From: Acidimicrobiia bacterium
GTDB taxonomy: Bacteria; Actinomycetota; Acidimicrobiia; Acidimicrobiales; Poriferisodalaceae
Direction of reading: 5' to 3'
DNA: 39,601 nt
NCBI GenBank assembly: GCA_022827265.1
Contig: JAJDTF010000155.1
Span: 1 to 39,601 of the forward strand
Shown here: in pieces, positions 15,165 through 25,032 of the stretch
How positions within the stretch are numbered: position 1 is the stretch's first letter
Layout: every line of letters begins with the position of its first letter
Program-made: the position numbers and the translations under genes
Notes under the pieces: model-generated
Seen by the model: only the letters and a program-made list of their open reading frames with translations
Databases searched by the model: none
What the model was told of the DNA's origin: nothing

Positions 15165-15917
15165 TCAGCTCGGCTTGTGCGCCTTGCGCGAGCCTGCTTC
15201 CCAGTCCTCCATCTCGGGGGCGCTCGTGATGGTGCCCAGCACGTTCAGCTGCGGGGCTTCGCGCAGCGAACGCTTCAGCTCGGCAAAGCCCGGAAAGCGC
15301 GCGAGTTCGATGACGGCGTTCCACAGCGGTACGGCCTGCTCATCGGAGGGGACCCGCGAGATCACCGGGCCGAAGAATGACAGGCCGTCGGGCGGCTCGA
15401 ACGTGATGATCGGCGTGCCGACGTCGCGCCCGGTGCGGCTCAGCGCAAGCTCGGTCTCGGCTTCGATCTCTGCGTCCCACGTCTCGTCGTCGACTGCTGC
15501 GGCAAAGTCCGTCGGCAGGCCGGCAGTCGCCAATGCCTCTGCGGTGTGCTCCACCGTGCCGATGCGATCCCGCAGTCCTGAGCCCTTGGGCATCTCCCAG
15601 TAGTGCTGGCCCATGGCGTCATACAGCGGACCCATCACGTCACGGCCCAGCTCGGCACGCACATTGGCAGCCGCCCGGAGCATCCGCAGCCCTGCGGTAT
15701 GGCCCTGCTCGTACCCGGCCGGAAACTCAGTGGCGTAGTCGCGGTGCTTGTTCAGGATGCGCAGCGATATGAAACGCCAGTCCACCGAGTAGCCCGTCTG
15801 GGCAACCACCTTCTCGACCCAGCGCGACGTGATCCAGGCAAAGGGGCACACCGGATCCCAGAAGAACTCGAGATCGGGAGGTGCCTCAGCGCCTTCGGCT
15901 CCCCGTGTAGTACTCAT
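15165..15917 (-). CDS. DsbA-family thioredoxin-fold protein, mycothiol-dependent nitroreductase-like (Rv2466c type)
   Basis: A 250-residue DsbA-fold protein. The N-terminal DPVCPFAWITSRW (about residues 20-32) closely follows the mycobacterial Rv2466c pattern, which has CPWC at this position, as I recall it; other shared signatures are FISLRILN, DVGTPI, FFGPVISR and ELKR. Here the second active-site cysteine is alanine (C-P-F-A), so a classical dithiol cycle is not possible and a monothiol mechanism using mycothiol is more likely. The protein has no signal peptide and should be cytoplasmic. I start at the ATG at 15917; an in-frame upstream extension would overlap the divergent gene's start region. 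The next plus-strand gene starts only 32 bases away. Expected role: mycothiol-linked redox or detoxification, by family analogy. Confidence 0.82.
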   Translation of the reverse strand: MSTTRGAEGAEAPPDLEFFWDPVCPFAWITSRWVEKVVAQTGYSVDWRFISLRILNKHRDYATEFPAGYEQGHTAGLRMLRAAANVRAELGRDVMGPLYDAMGQHYWEMPKGSGLRDRIGTVEHTAEALATAGLPTDFAAAVDDETWDAEIEAETELALSRTGRDVGTPIITFEPPDGLSFFGPVISRVPSDEQAVPLWNAVIELARFPGFAELKRSLREAPQLNVLGTITSAPEMEDWEAGSRKAHKPS

Positions 15918-15949
15918 GCGCGCATGGCTAGCACACGCGCTGTCCAATC

Positions 15950-16861
15950 ATGAGTGGTCCCGATGTCGGCGCGCCGGCGCCGGAGATGGTCGAAGTGGCC
16001 GACGGCGTCGAGCTCGCGCTGCATCGACTGGGCAGCGACGGGCCGCCGTTGCTGTTCGTGCATGCCACCGGCTTCAACGGCCGAACGTACGGTCCGCTCA
16101 CCAGCCGCCTGACCGAGCACTTCACCGTCTGGGCACCTGACCTGCGGGCCCACGGTTGGAGTCCGCCGCCTGCCGACCGGGATTTCCTCTGGACGACGCT
16201 GGCCGACGACTTGCTCGGCATCGTCGATCATCTGGGCATCGCTCACGGCGAGTTGGACTGCGTCGGGCATTCGATCGGCGCGGCGACGCTGCTGCTGGCC
16301 GATGCGCAGCGGCCCGGCACCATCCGGCGCATGTACGGCTACGAGCCGGTGGTGTGGCGCATCGAAGACCAATTCGGCCCGGGCGAGAACCCGTTGATCG
16401 CTCTCACGACGAAGCGTCGGGAGGAATTCGCCTCACGCGGCGAGGCCTTCGAACGCTTCGCATCGCGGCCGCCGTTCAGCGGTGTGCGGGCCGATGCGCT
16501 GGCGAGCTACCTCGCCAACGGGTTCGAGGACCTGCCCGACGGCTCGGTGCGGCTGCGCTGCCGAGCCGCAGACGAGGCGGCAACCTACGACGGCGAGTGG
16601 GTCTCCACGACGGCTCGCCTCGAGGGTGGCCAGACACCGGTGGTCATCGGCAAGGGGCTCGAGATGCTGTCGGCAGATGTTGGCTCGGACATCGGGGTAC
16701 CCGCGCATGAGGCGTTGGGAAACTCGCGGCTCATCACGTACCACGGGCTGGGGCACTTCGGGCCGTTTGAGGCGCCCGACGTGATCGCGTCCGACGCGCT
16801 TGCGGCAGTGCTGGGTCAGGAAGCGGCGGCCGCGCAGCCGGAGACGAAGTCGGCCAGATAG
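15950..16861 (+). CDS. alpha/beta hydrolase fold protein
   Basis: A 303-residue alpha/beta hydrolase with FVHATGFNGRTY as the oxyanion-hole segment (residues 36-47), DLRAHGWS (64-71), the nucleophile elbow GHSIG with Ser108, and GLGHFGPFE supplying the likely catalytic histidine. It is a paralogue of the minus-strand gene at 1486. It starts at the ATG at 15950, without a convincing Shine-Dalgarno sequence, 32 bases from the divergent DsbA-fold gene. Its last 46 bases (16816-16861) overlap the 3' end of the convergent hydrolase gene. The substrate is unknown; ester, lactone or a C-C bond in a ring-cleavage product are possible. Confidence 0.86.
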   Translation: MSGPDVGAPAPEMVEVADGVELALHRLGSDGPPLLFVHATGFNGRTYGPLTSRLTEHFTVWAPDLRAHGWSPPPADRDFLWTTLADDLLGIVDHLGIAHGELDCVGHSIGAATLLLADAQRPGTIRRMYGYEPVVWRIEDQFGPGENPLIALTTKRREEFASRGEAFERFASRPPFSGVRADALASYLANGFEDLPDGSVRLRCRAADEAATYDGEWVSTTARLEGGQTPVVIGKGLEMLSADVGSDIGVPAHEALGNSRLITYHGLGHFGPFEAPDVIASDALAAVLGQEAAAAQPETKSAR

Positions 16862-17697
16862 CCGGCGATGCGCTCGGGCTGGTCGCGATGGGCAACGTGG
16901 CCGCAGTCGGCGAGCAGGTGGCCGGCAGCGTTCGGCGCTGACTGGACGATCGTCGACACCTGCGCTTCGGTGCCGTACTGATCGCCCTCGCCCTGCAGCA
17001 CCAGGACCGCGCAGTCGATGCATTCGAGCAGCGGCCGGATGTCCCAGTCGCGAAACCGCGGCGTCAGCCAGACGTCCCTCCAGCGTTCGAAGGCCAGACG
17101 GGGGTGGTCGTGGTGGCGGGCGAGTCCCGAGATCACCTGCTCGCGCTGGCCGTCGATGGCGCGGATGCCGTCGATGCAGATGCCCTCGATGAAGGTGTGC
17201 GGGGCGATGACGGCCACGCCGAGCGGCGCCACTGAACCTGACCCCGCCGCAATCAGCGAGATGGATGCCCCGTCGCTGTGCCCGATGAGGATGGGATGTC
17301 GGATACCGAGCTCGTCGAGCACGGCGGGCAGCACCTCGGTGGCCTCGCGTTCCATGAAGCCGTCGCTGTAGGCCTCGGGCAGCGGGTCTGAACGGCCGTA
17401 GCCGCTGCGGTCGTAGGCCACGACCTCGAGCCCGCACCTGTGCGCCAGCACCTTGGGCAGGTCCCGCCACTGCGTGATGCTGCCGAGGCCTTCATGCAGC
17501 ATCACGATGGTCGGTGATTCGGGATTCGAGTGCTGCGGACGGTCTGGAGTCTCGGCACCCGGCGAGCAGTCGGCTTCGGCCGGAGAGATCCGCCGGTATG
17601 CGATGCCGACTGAGTCGACCTGCAGCCGGCCGTCCTCTGTGACCATGGCGCCTGTATCGACGGCGCCTGCGTCGACTTCGCTCGGTGCAGAGCCCAT
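16816..17697 (-). CDS. alpha/beta hydrolase in the box cluster (possible lactonase/esterase)
   Basis: A 293-residue alpha/beta hydrolase. MLHEGLGSITQW (residues 66-77) carries the oxyanion region, YDRSGYGRS (95-103) the conserved turn, GHSDGAS the elbow with Ser141, and DCGHVAHRDQP the catalytic histidine. The first ~60 residues are a low-complexity, weakly conserved leader. The gene begins five bases after the stop of boxB, so the two are very likely co-transcribed. An alpha/beta hydrolase beside box genes has precedent in proteobacterial box clusters, where a lactone hydrolase has been proposed; that role here is inference. Its 3' end overlaps the convergent hydrolase at 15950 by 46 bases. 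Confidence 0.85.
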   Translation of the reverse strand: MGSAPSEVDAGAVDTGAMVTEDGRLQVDSVGIAYRRISPAEADCSPGAETPDRPQHSNPESPTIVMLHEGLGSITQWRDLPKVLAHRCGLEVVAYDRSGYGRSDPLPEAYSDGFMEREATEVLPAVLDELGIRHPILIGHSDGASISLIAAGSGSVAPLGVAVIAPHTFIEGICIDGIRAIDGQREQVISGLARHHDHPRLAFERWRDVWLTPRFRDWDIRPLLECIDCAVLVLQGEGDQYGTEAQVSTIVQSAPNAAGHLLADCGHVAHRDQPERIAGYLADFVSGCAAAAS

Positions 17698-17702
17698 GGC
17701 GG

Positions 17703-19118
<1,416 letters not shown>

Positions 19119-19151
19119 GGGCGCTTCCCCTCGTCGCCGCGGAGGCCGAAT

Positions 19152-20948
19152 TTACACACGGTCTGTGTCGTAGCTCGGGCGGGTGCCGGTGCCGTAACGG
19201 GTCAGCGCGCCGTGGGGGCCGGTGGCGTTCGGGCGGATGAAGATCCAGTTCTGCCAGGCCGACAGCCGGCCGAAGATCTTCGTCGCCATCGTTTCGGGGC
19301 CGCAGAAACGGTGGTTGGCCTCCATCGCGGTGAGCGCGTCGGGCGAGAAGGCGGCACGCTCTTCGATTGCCAGCCGCAGATCGTCGTCCCAGTCGAGATC
19401 GTCCGGGGTCGCGGTTGCCAGCCCGGCCTCGGCTGCAGCCTGCGCGTCCAGGGCCGAACCGACGGTGTCGCGTGCTGCGGCTATGGCTGCATCATCTCCC
19501 CAGAGCCGAGACTGCAGCCGGGTGAGACCGTTGGCCATGGGCATCGAGCCCAGGCTGATCTCGGTCAATGCCAGCGTGGGCAGGTCGGCCTCTGCGCTCT
19601 GGGGTCCGCGCAGCGCACGCACAGCCATGCCCACGGCATCGTCGGGCCGCTCGTCGACGAATTGGCCGTCCAGAATGTAGGTGCGGTCGGCCGCCAGGGC
19701 CACCTCGGCGAGCACCCCCGCGAAGCACGAGCCAGGTTCGACCGCGGCAATGAGCGTGCGAGCGGTGAGGTCGAGCCGCGACAGGGTGCGGCGCCACAGC
19801 AGGGCGGTTTCCAGCTCGGCATGGCCGGCGGGCTCGCACAGCGCCCGGTCGTGTGCGGTGACGCTTGGGGGGCTGCCCTCAGTCAGCAGCACCACCGTGC
19901 CCAGCTCGGGCTCGTTGAAACGCAGATGGCACAGCAGCGCATCGAGCTCGCGTGCCGCTCGCAGCGGCCAGCGGTGATCGGCGCTGGCGCTGATCAGAAC
20001 CTCCGCGCAGGCCCGATCGCGGTCCGTTGCCATGGCAACGAACTCGCCGATCACGCTGCCGTCGGGGGTGGCCGACATGTCCAGCGGTTCCAGCTCCACG
20101 GGCTCGTCCTGTGCTTGTCGCTCTCGCTCCCCGTCTCCATTCGATGCGGGCTGGCGGGCTGTCTGGGCCCCGGGATCAGCCTCTGAGATTCCCGCGGCGC
20201 GGCTGTGTGCTGCCAGCGCAGCGGCTCTCGCCCTCACCGTTTCGTCGAACGACGTGCGCGGCGCCAACTCGTCCACCAGGCCCCACTCCAGCGCCACCTC
20301 GCCACGCAGGCCCTCGGCTCTGGTGGCGAACACGTCGGCGCGGTCGCGTCGCACGTGGCGTTTGTCGGTCAGCCGGGTGAGCCCGCCCGTTCCCGGCAGC
20401 ACACCCAGCAGCGGCACCTCGGGCAGCGACACGGCGGTGTTGCGGTCGTCTACCAGCAAGATGTGGTCGGTCGCGAGCGCCAATTCGTACCCGCCCCCCG
20501 AGCACGCACCTCCCACCGCAGCGAGGAATCGCAGCCCGCTGGCGGCCGAGGCCTCTTCGAGTTCCAGGCGGGTCTCGTTGGTGAACTTGCACAGGTTCAC
20601 CTTGTGGGCGTGGGTCGCTGCAGCCAGCGCGCGGATGTTGGCGCCCGCACAGAACACCCCCTCATAGCCGCTGCCGATCACCACGCAGCCAACCTCGGGG
20701 TGCTCGAAGCGGATGCGGCGGATGGCGTCAGCAAACTCCAGCTCGACGCCCATGTCGTAGCTGTTCAGCTTCAGCTCAGCGCCGTCGAAGATGCCGCCGT
20801 CGGGCTGCACCTTCATCAGCAGCGTGGCGACGGGGCCGTCGATGTGCAGTTCCCAGTGCCTCCACGGACGGAGATCGCCGAAGAAGTCGAGATAGACCCC
20901 GGCGTCTGCCGGCCGCGTCTGCTCAGTGCTCACACGATGAGTGTGCAT
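19152..20948 (-). CDS. boxC: benzoyl-CoA-dihydrodiol lyase / 2,3-epoxybenzoyl-CoA dihydrolase (BoxC)
   Basis: A 598-residue crotonase-superfamily protein matching BoxC, which hydrolytically opens 2,3-epoxybenzoyl-CoA to 3,4-dehydroadipyl-CoA semialdehyde and formate. Signatures are KLNSYDMGVELE, RIRFEHPEVGCVVI, FCAGANI, CKFTNETR and GGACSGGGYELALATD, then SLPEVPLLGVLPGTGG. The C-terminal half is a second crotonase-like domain ending in ANHRFCGPETMATKIFGRL. Between the halves, about residues 256-283, lies a short Arg/Glu/Gln-rich insertion encoded by the dispersed repeat that also sits in the molybdoenzyme gene. The start is uncertain: ATG 20948 is used, while GTG 20933 and GTG 20969 are alternatives and none has a clear Shine-Dalgarno sequence. 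It is divergent from the benzoate-CoA ligase gene. Confidence 0.95.
   Translation of the reverse strand: MHTHRVSTEQTRPADAGVYLDFFGDLRPWRHWELHIDGPVATLLMKVQPDGGIFDGAELKLNSYDMGVELEFADAIRRIRFEHPEVGCVVIGSGYEGVFCAGANIRALAAATHAHKVNLCKFTNETRLELEEASAASGLRFLAAVGGACSGGGYELALATDHILLVDDRNTAVSLPEVPLLGVLPGTGGLTRLTDKRHVRRDRADVFATRAEGLRGEVALEWGLVDELAPRTSFDETVRARAAALAAHSRAAGISEADPGAQTARQPASNGDGERERQAQDEPVELEPLDMSATPDGSVIGEFVAMATDRDRACAEVLISASADHRWPLRAARELDALLCHLRFNEPELGTVVLLTEGSPPSVTAHDRALCEPAGHAELETALLWRRTLSRLDLTARTLIAAVEPGSCFAGVLAEVALAADRTYILDGQFVDERPDDAVGMAVRALRGPQSAEADLPTLALTEISLGSMPMANGLTRLQSRLWGDDAAIAAARDTVGSALDAQAAAEAGLATATPDDLDWDDDLRLAIEERAAFSPDALTAMEANHRFCGPETMATKIFGRLSAWQNWIFIRPNATGPHGALTRYGTGTRPSYDTDRV
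20102..20183 (-). repeat. dispersed repeat, coding copy B (inside boxC)
   Basis: This is the second in-frame copy of the 82-base element. Read on the minus strand it begins GAGGCTGATCCC and ends near AGGACGAGC, aligning base for base with 14638-14719. It encodes EADPGAQTARQPASNGDG followed by ERERQAQ. It sits at the junction of the two crotonase-like halves, a place that tolerates length change. Confidence 0.85.
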
Positions 20949-20951
20949 CGT
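20934..20951. promoter_or_regulatory. inverted repeat between boxC and the benzoate-CoA ligase gene
   Basis: ACGATG (20934-20939) and CATCGT (20946-20951) form a six-base inverted repeat with a six-base centre; the overlapping CACAC/GTGTG also mirror each other. It lies in the short space between the divergent boxC and ligase starts, where a benzoate-responsive regulator could bind. It may simply be the start of boxC if translation begins at 20948 or 20969. Confidence 0.25.
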
Positions 20952-21010
20952 TAGTGTTCGCTTCGACACCAGCGTGTCCCGATTGGCACAGATCAGACGG
21001 GGAGGGCAGC

Positions 21011-22507
21011 GTGAGCGCGAATGCCGTGCAGCGGTTCGTCATCGAACCGGCAGAGGCCGACCCCGACGCCACGGCGATCATCGATGCTGCAAGCGGGCAG
21101 CGCACGAGCCGGGCCGAGATGGTCGCGGGCACCAAGGCCGCTGCGGCAGCGCTCGCTGAGCGCGGCGTGCAGCCCGAGCAGCGGGTGATGATGTGCGCAG
21201 CCGACACGCCCGCCTTCCTGTGGTGGTTCTGGGGCGCGATGTGGATCGGCGCTGTGCCGGTGCCGGTCTCCACCATGGTCCGCCGGCGCGACTACGAGTT
21301 CCTGCTGCACGACAGCCGCGCTGTCGGATTGGTGTACTCGCCCCCGTTCGCTCCCGAGGTGCTGCCCGCAGCCGACGGCCAGCCGTTCCTGCGCTGGACG
21401 CTCGACGATTCCGACGCGGCACTGCTGAGCGATCCCAGTGCTGCCCCTGAACCCTTCGCTGCTGTCGACGACGACATCGCGTTCTGGCTCTACACCTCGG
21501 GCACCACCGGGCAGCCCAAGGGCGCCATGCACCGCCACATCGACATGTCGGTCTGCACCGACAGCTACGCACGTGGCGTCTTGGACATGGGACCCGACGA
21601 CGTGGTCTATTCGGTGCCCAAGCTGTTCTTCGCCTATGGGCTGGGCAACTCCGGCTACTTCTCATCGGGCACCGGCGCGACGGCCGTGATGAACGCCGAC
21701 CGGCCCGAGCCGGCGGCCGTCGCCGAGCACATTCGCACCTACCGGCCCACGCTGTTCTTCAGCGTGCCGACGAACTACGCCCAGCTGCTGGCCGCAGGCC
21801 TTCCCGAAGACACGTTCTCGTCGGTGCGGCAGGGCATCTCGGGTGGCGAGCCGCTGCCCCCGGAGATTCACCGGCGCTTCGCCGAGCGCTTCGGCGTGGA
21901 GATTCTCGACGGCATCGGCACCACCGAGCTGGCCCACATCGCCATCTCCAACCGGCCGGGCGCGTCGGTGCCCGGCACGACTGGGACGCCGCTGGACGGC
22001 TATGAGGTGTCGCTGCGCGATGAGCACGGCAACGAGGTGGCCGATGGCGATCCGGGCGCGCTGCATGTGGCCGGCGGCTCGGTGATGACCGGTTACTGGA
22101 ACCGCACCGAGCGCACCCGCGCGGCACTCCAAGGACGCTTCCTGGCCACCGGCGACACCTACATGCGCAACCCCGACGGCACCTATACCTACATGGGGCG
22201 TTCCGACGACATGCTGAAGGTGGGAGGCATCTGGGTGTCGCCGATCGAGGTCGAAGGCTGCATTCTGGAGATGGACGACGTGGTGCTGGCCGCCGTGGTC
22301 GGCGGAGTCGATGATGCCGGGCTGACCAAGCCGCACGCGTTCGTGGTTCCCACCGAAGGCGCGCAGCGCGACACGCTGGCTGAGCGGGTGCAGGCGCATG
22401 TGCGGGAGCGGCTTGCGGCGTACAAGTACCCGCGGTGGGTGGATGTGGTGGACGAATTGCCGCTCACCGCCACCGGCAAGGTCAAGCGCTACCTGCTCCG
22501 CGACTAG
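21011..22507 (+). CDS. benzoate-CoA ligase family protein
   Basis: A 498-residue ANL-superfamily ligase that would activate benzoate (or a related aryl acid) to its CoA thioester with ATP. The AMP-binding P-loop YTSGTTGQPKG is near residue 165, GIGTTELAHI supplies the A5 region, GDTYMRN the A7 motif, GRSDDMLKVGG the hinge, and LTATGKVKRYLL the C-terminal catalytic lysine. The benzoate-CoA ligase branch is indicated by KLFFAYGLGNSGYF and by RPTLFFSVPTNYAQLL. The GTG start at 21011 follows a very good GGGGAGG ribosome binding site. It is divergent from boxC, so the two arms of the benzoate module share one control region. Confidence 0.9.
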   Translation: MSANAVQRFVIEPAEADPDATAIIDAASGQRTSRAEMVAGTKAAAAALAERGVQPEQRVMMCAADTPAFLWWFWGAMWIGAVPVPVSTMVRRRDYEFLLHDSRAVGLVYSPPFAPEVLPAADGQPFLRWTLDDSDAALLSDPSAAPEPFAAVDDDIAFWLYTSGTTGQPKGAMHRHIDMSVCTDSYARGVLDMGPDDVVYSVPKLFFAYGLGNSGYFSSGTGATAVMNADRPEPAAVAEHIRTYRPTLFFSVPTNYAQLLAAGLPEDTFSSVRQGISGGEPLPPEIHRRFAERFGVEILDGIGTTELAHIAISNRPGASVPGTTGTPLDGYEVSLRDEHGNEVADGDPGALHVAGGSVMTGYWNRTERTRAALQGRFLATGDTYMRNPDGTYTYMGRSDDMLKVGGIWVSPIEVEGCILEMDDVVLAAVVGGVDDAGLTKPHAFVVPTEGAQRDTLAERVQAHVRERLAAYKYPRWVDVVDELPLTATGKVKRYLLRD

Positions 22508-22520
22508 GGCATCTGTTCAA

Positions 22521-22570
22521 CCCCAGGCGCGTGTTTCGGCTTGGGGCGTCAGCCCCAAGCGCGTGTTACG
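22521..22570. repeat. 19-bp direct repeat duplicating the 3' end of the esterase gene
   Basis: CCCCAGGCGCGTGTTTCGG (22521-22539) and CCCCAAGCGCGTGTTACGG (22552-22570) match at 17 of 19 positions. On the minus strand both encode TRAWG followed by TGA, so the last codons and stop of the esterase gene are present twice, one copy being non-functional downstream. Confidence 0.7.
22539..22560. terminator. hairpin terminator between convergent genes
   Basis: GCTTGGGGC (22539-22547) pairs perfectly with GCCCCAAGC (22552-22560) over a four-base loop. The stop codon of the minus-strand esterase (22549-22551) lies in the loop. It separates the benzoate-CoA ligase gene (stop 22507) from the esterase gene. 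Confidence 0.65.
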
Positions 22571-24105
22571 GCGCGGGGGAGTTCTTCGATCCACTGGATG
22601 AGGTCGTGGCCGCAGACACGCTCGGTCCAGTCGTGCGGCGATTTGGCAAAGTGCAGCCACGCCGCCCACGCCTCGGTGGCCTGGTGGAAGCCGCCCTCGA
22701 GCGTGCCGGCGCACAGGTGCACGAACGGCGCCTCGGCGGCATTCCAGTTCATCTGCTCGTTCGGCGGCATGCCAGTGGAATACGCCATGGCGTGCCCGTA
22801 CTTGTCGCGGTGCATGTGCCCGACCGCCAAGGCGTGGCCGCCGCCGTCGGATGCGCCGAAGACACCCCGCTGGCTGCGGTCGTCGGAAACGCCGAATGTC
22901 TGCTCGGCCCAGGCTGACAGCTCCTCCACGAAGAAGCGCTGGTGGCGGTCGAACCGGTCGTTGTCGAAGCCCGGCAGGTATTCCATGGCCCGTTCGTTCC
23001 CGTAGCCGCCCATCGGCGCGGAGTGCGCCGCGACCAGCGCGAAGCGGGGAACCGTCCCGTTGGCGATGCCGGCGTCGAGCCGCCGGATATATGGGCCGAT
23101 CATGCCGCCGTCGGCGGCGTACAGCACCGGCATTCGCTCAGCGGGGGAGTGCTGGGGCGGCAGGTACACAGTGACGGTGCGCTTGGTGCGCAGCGAGGTG
23201 CTGTCGAGTGTGTGCGACTGGGTGTCGCCGTGCAACTCGTCGTCGGGGTGGGACGGCAGTTCAGCAGGCGCGTCTGGGCCCCGGAAGCGGTGCGGGACCG
23301 GGCCGCGCTGTCCGCCCAGCAGACCTCCGCCGGCGTCGAGCGGCCAGAAGCCGTAGCCGATGACGGCTTCGCTGAGGCGTTCGATGCGCACGCTGAGCGC
23401 CCACAGATCGCCGTCGCTTCCGTCGGTGCCGCTGCCGTCATTGCCATCGTCGGCGCCGACCCGCCACATGGGCAGCTCGATGACCGGGCCGGGCAGTAAG
23501 CCGGCTGCGTCACTGCGACTTGCGAAGGTCAGCTCGTCGCCGTCGGCCCAGCAGCCTTCTGGGTGGGCGGCGAGCTGTGCATTCAGGAATTCGGGCGACG
23601 GGTCGCGCCACACGCGGCACATGCGCTGGCCTGGCGGCAGGCCGCCGTCTGCGGCACGTTCGCGGGCGAGCTCCCGGTTGCGCCGGTCGATCTCTGTGCG
23701 TCGTTGGTCGAGGGTGGGCAGGCCCATCCGCGCACGGGAGTCGTCGTCGACGCTGCCATCGACAGGTGCCAGCACTAGGTCGCCCAGGTGCGTCGTGACC
23801 ACGGTCCCGAACTGCTGGGGCCTGCCGCTCAGCAGGCTCATCTTGTCGGCGCATTCGGCGAAGACGGCACCGGCGCCAGGCACGCCGTCGCGGTGGGCGC
23901 GGGCAGCCAGCTCGCCGGCTATCGAGAACATCTGCGGGCCGCCGTGGACGCTCAGCGCCCGTGCAGCTCGAAGGGCATTCGCTCCTTGGGCCTGCTGCAG
24001 ATCCGGCGTGCGGGCCAACAGCTGCACGAGCATGGGCACCTCGGCAGGCTCGGCCATCTCGATCCGGGCAAGCAGATCGCCCACCTCGTCGCCGCTGCCG
24101 TTCAT
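22549..24105 (-). CDS. putative esterase (enterochelin-esterase-like) with DUF6624-like N-terminal region
   Basis: A 518-residue two-part protein. The C-terminal half (from about residue 290) looks like the esterase D/enterochelin esterase family: TVTVYLPPQHSPAERMPVLYAADG, then VAAHSAPMGGYGNERAMEYLPG, and the nucleophile elbow in FGASDGGGHALA. The N-terminal ~150 residues contain SGRPQQFGT and a DxxSRARMGLPTLDQRR segment, which resembles DUF6624 proteins. The middle includes a Gly/Asp-rich linker. It has no signal peptide, so it is probably cytoplasmic. The start at ATG 24105 has a GGAG nearby; no homologous partner gene is adjacent. Possible roles are hydrolysis of a siderophore, ester or CoA-linked intermediate. 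Confidence 0.72.
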   Translation of the reverse strand: MNGSGDEVGDLLARIEMAEPAEVPMLVQLLARTPDLQQAQGANALRAARALSVHGGPQMFSIAGELAARAHRDGVPGAGAVFAECADKMSLLSGRPQQFGTVVTTHLGDLVLAPVDGSVDDDSRARMGLPTLDQRRTEIDRRNRELARERAADGGLPPGQRMCRVWRDPSPEFLNAQLAAHPEGCWADGDELTFASRSDAAGLLPGPVIELPMWRVGADDGNDGSGTDGSDGDLWALSVRIERLSEAVIGYGFWPLDAGGGLLGGQRGPVPHRFRGPDAPAELPSHPDDELHGDTQSHTLDSTSLRTKRTVTVYLPPQHSPAERMPVLYAADGGMIGPYIRRLDAGIANGTVPRFALVAAHSAPMGGYGNERAMEYLPGFDNDRFDRHQRFFVEELSAWAEQTFGVSDDRSQRGVFGASDGGGHALAVGHMHRDKYGHAMAYSTGMPPNEQMNWNAAEAPFVHLCAGTLEGGFHQATEAWAAWLHFAKSPHDWTERVCGHDLIQWIEELPRAVTRAWG

Positions 24106-24249
24106 TTCGCGCTCCGAGTTCCGTATGGTGCCTGGTCGCGTCGCGAGGCTACTGTCGGCGCCTGAACCGCTGCCGGGGCCGCTGGCACCGGCGCAGCGGC
24201 GCCACACGCGGGGCACACCGGTGCGCCCGCCCGAGACAGAGGAATTCCG

Positions 24250-25032
24250 GTGAGCGAAGAACCCCTGGTCCTGGTCGAGCAGCGCGGCTACGTGCAGATC
24301 CTCACGCTGAACCGCCCGGATGCGATGAACGCATTCAACATGGCGCTCTCAGAAGCGCTCGGCGAGGCACTCGACGAGCTCGATGCCAACCCGGATGTGC
24401 GCGTCGGCGTGATCACCGGCGCCGGGCGGGGCTTCAGCGCAGGCATGGATCTCAAGGCGTTCGTGAGCGGCGGCGGGATCGATGCGATGCCGAACCCGGC
24501 CGGCCGCGGCTTCGGGGGCATCGCCGAACGCAGCGCAGCCAAGCCGCTCATTGCCGCGGTGGAGCGCTTCGCCCTGGCGGGAGGATTGGAAGTGGCGCTG
24601 TCGTGCGATCTGATCGTGGCATCGGAAGGCACCATGCTCGGCATTCCCGAGGTCGGCGTCGGGCTGTTCGCAGGTGCTGGTGCGCTGCTGCGCCTGCCGC
24701 GCCAGCTTCCCTACAGCCTGGCCATGGAGATGGCGCTGACCGCCGAGCCGATCACCGCCGAGGTCGCGCACCAGCACGGCATGGTGAACCGGGTCTGCCC
24801 GAAGGGCGAGGCAGTGAACGTGGCTGTCGAGCTCGGCGAGCGCATCGCCCGCAATGCCCCGAAAGGCGTGCGTGCCTCCAAGGCGCTGATCCGCAACGTG
24901 CTGGGCGTGTCCGAAGACGACTTCTGGGCGTTCCAGCAGCCGGCGCTCGAGGATGTCTTTGCGTCATCCGATGCCATCGAGGGTGCGACCGCATTTGCCG
25001 AGCGGCGTGACCCGAACTGGGAGGACCGCTGA
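24250..25032 (+). CDS. enoyl-CoA hydratase/isomerase family (crotonase) protein
   Basis: A 260-residue crotonase. ILTLNRPDAMNAFN opens the fold, AGMDLKAF is the first oxyanion segment, and FALAGGLEVALSCDLIVAS the second; GIPEVGVGLFAGAG follows where a catalytic glutamate is expected. The C-terminus has the usual RNAPKGVRASKALI. It would hydrate or isomerise an enoyl-CoA in beta-oxidation-type catabolism; the chain length is not deducible. It starts with GTG at 24250 after GAGGAATTCCG. The downstream methyltransferase start overlaps its stop (CTGA), indicating translational coupling. Confidence 0.93.
   Translation: MSEEPLVLVEQRGYVQILTLNRPDAMNAFNMALSEALGEALDELDANPDVRVGVITGAGRGFSAGMDLKAFVSGGGIDAMPNPAGRGFGGIAERSAAKPLIAAVERFALAGGLEVALSCDLIVASEGTMLGIPEVGVGLFAGAGALLRLPRQLPYSLAMEMALTAEPITAEVAHQHGMVNRVCPKGEAVNVAVELGERIARNAPKGVRASKALIRNVLGVSEDDFWAFQQPALEDVFASSDAIEGATAFAERRDPNWEDR

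Noticed and set aside
12145..15324. 1059-codon minus-strand open frame opposite the molybdoenzyme
   Set aside because: The length is striking, but it is a mirror of a GC3-biased gene, has no motif, and the plus strand has all cofactor-binding residues.
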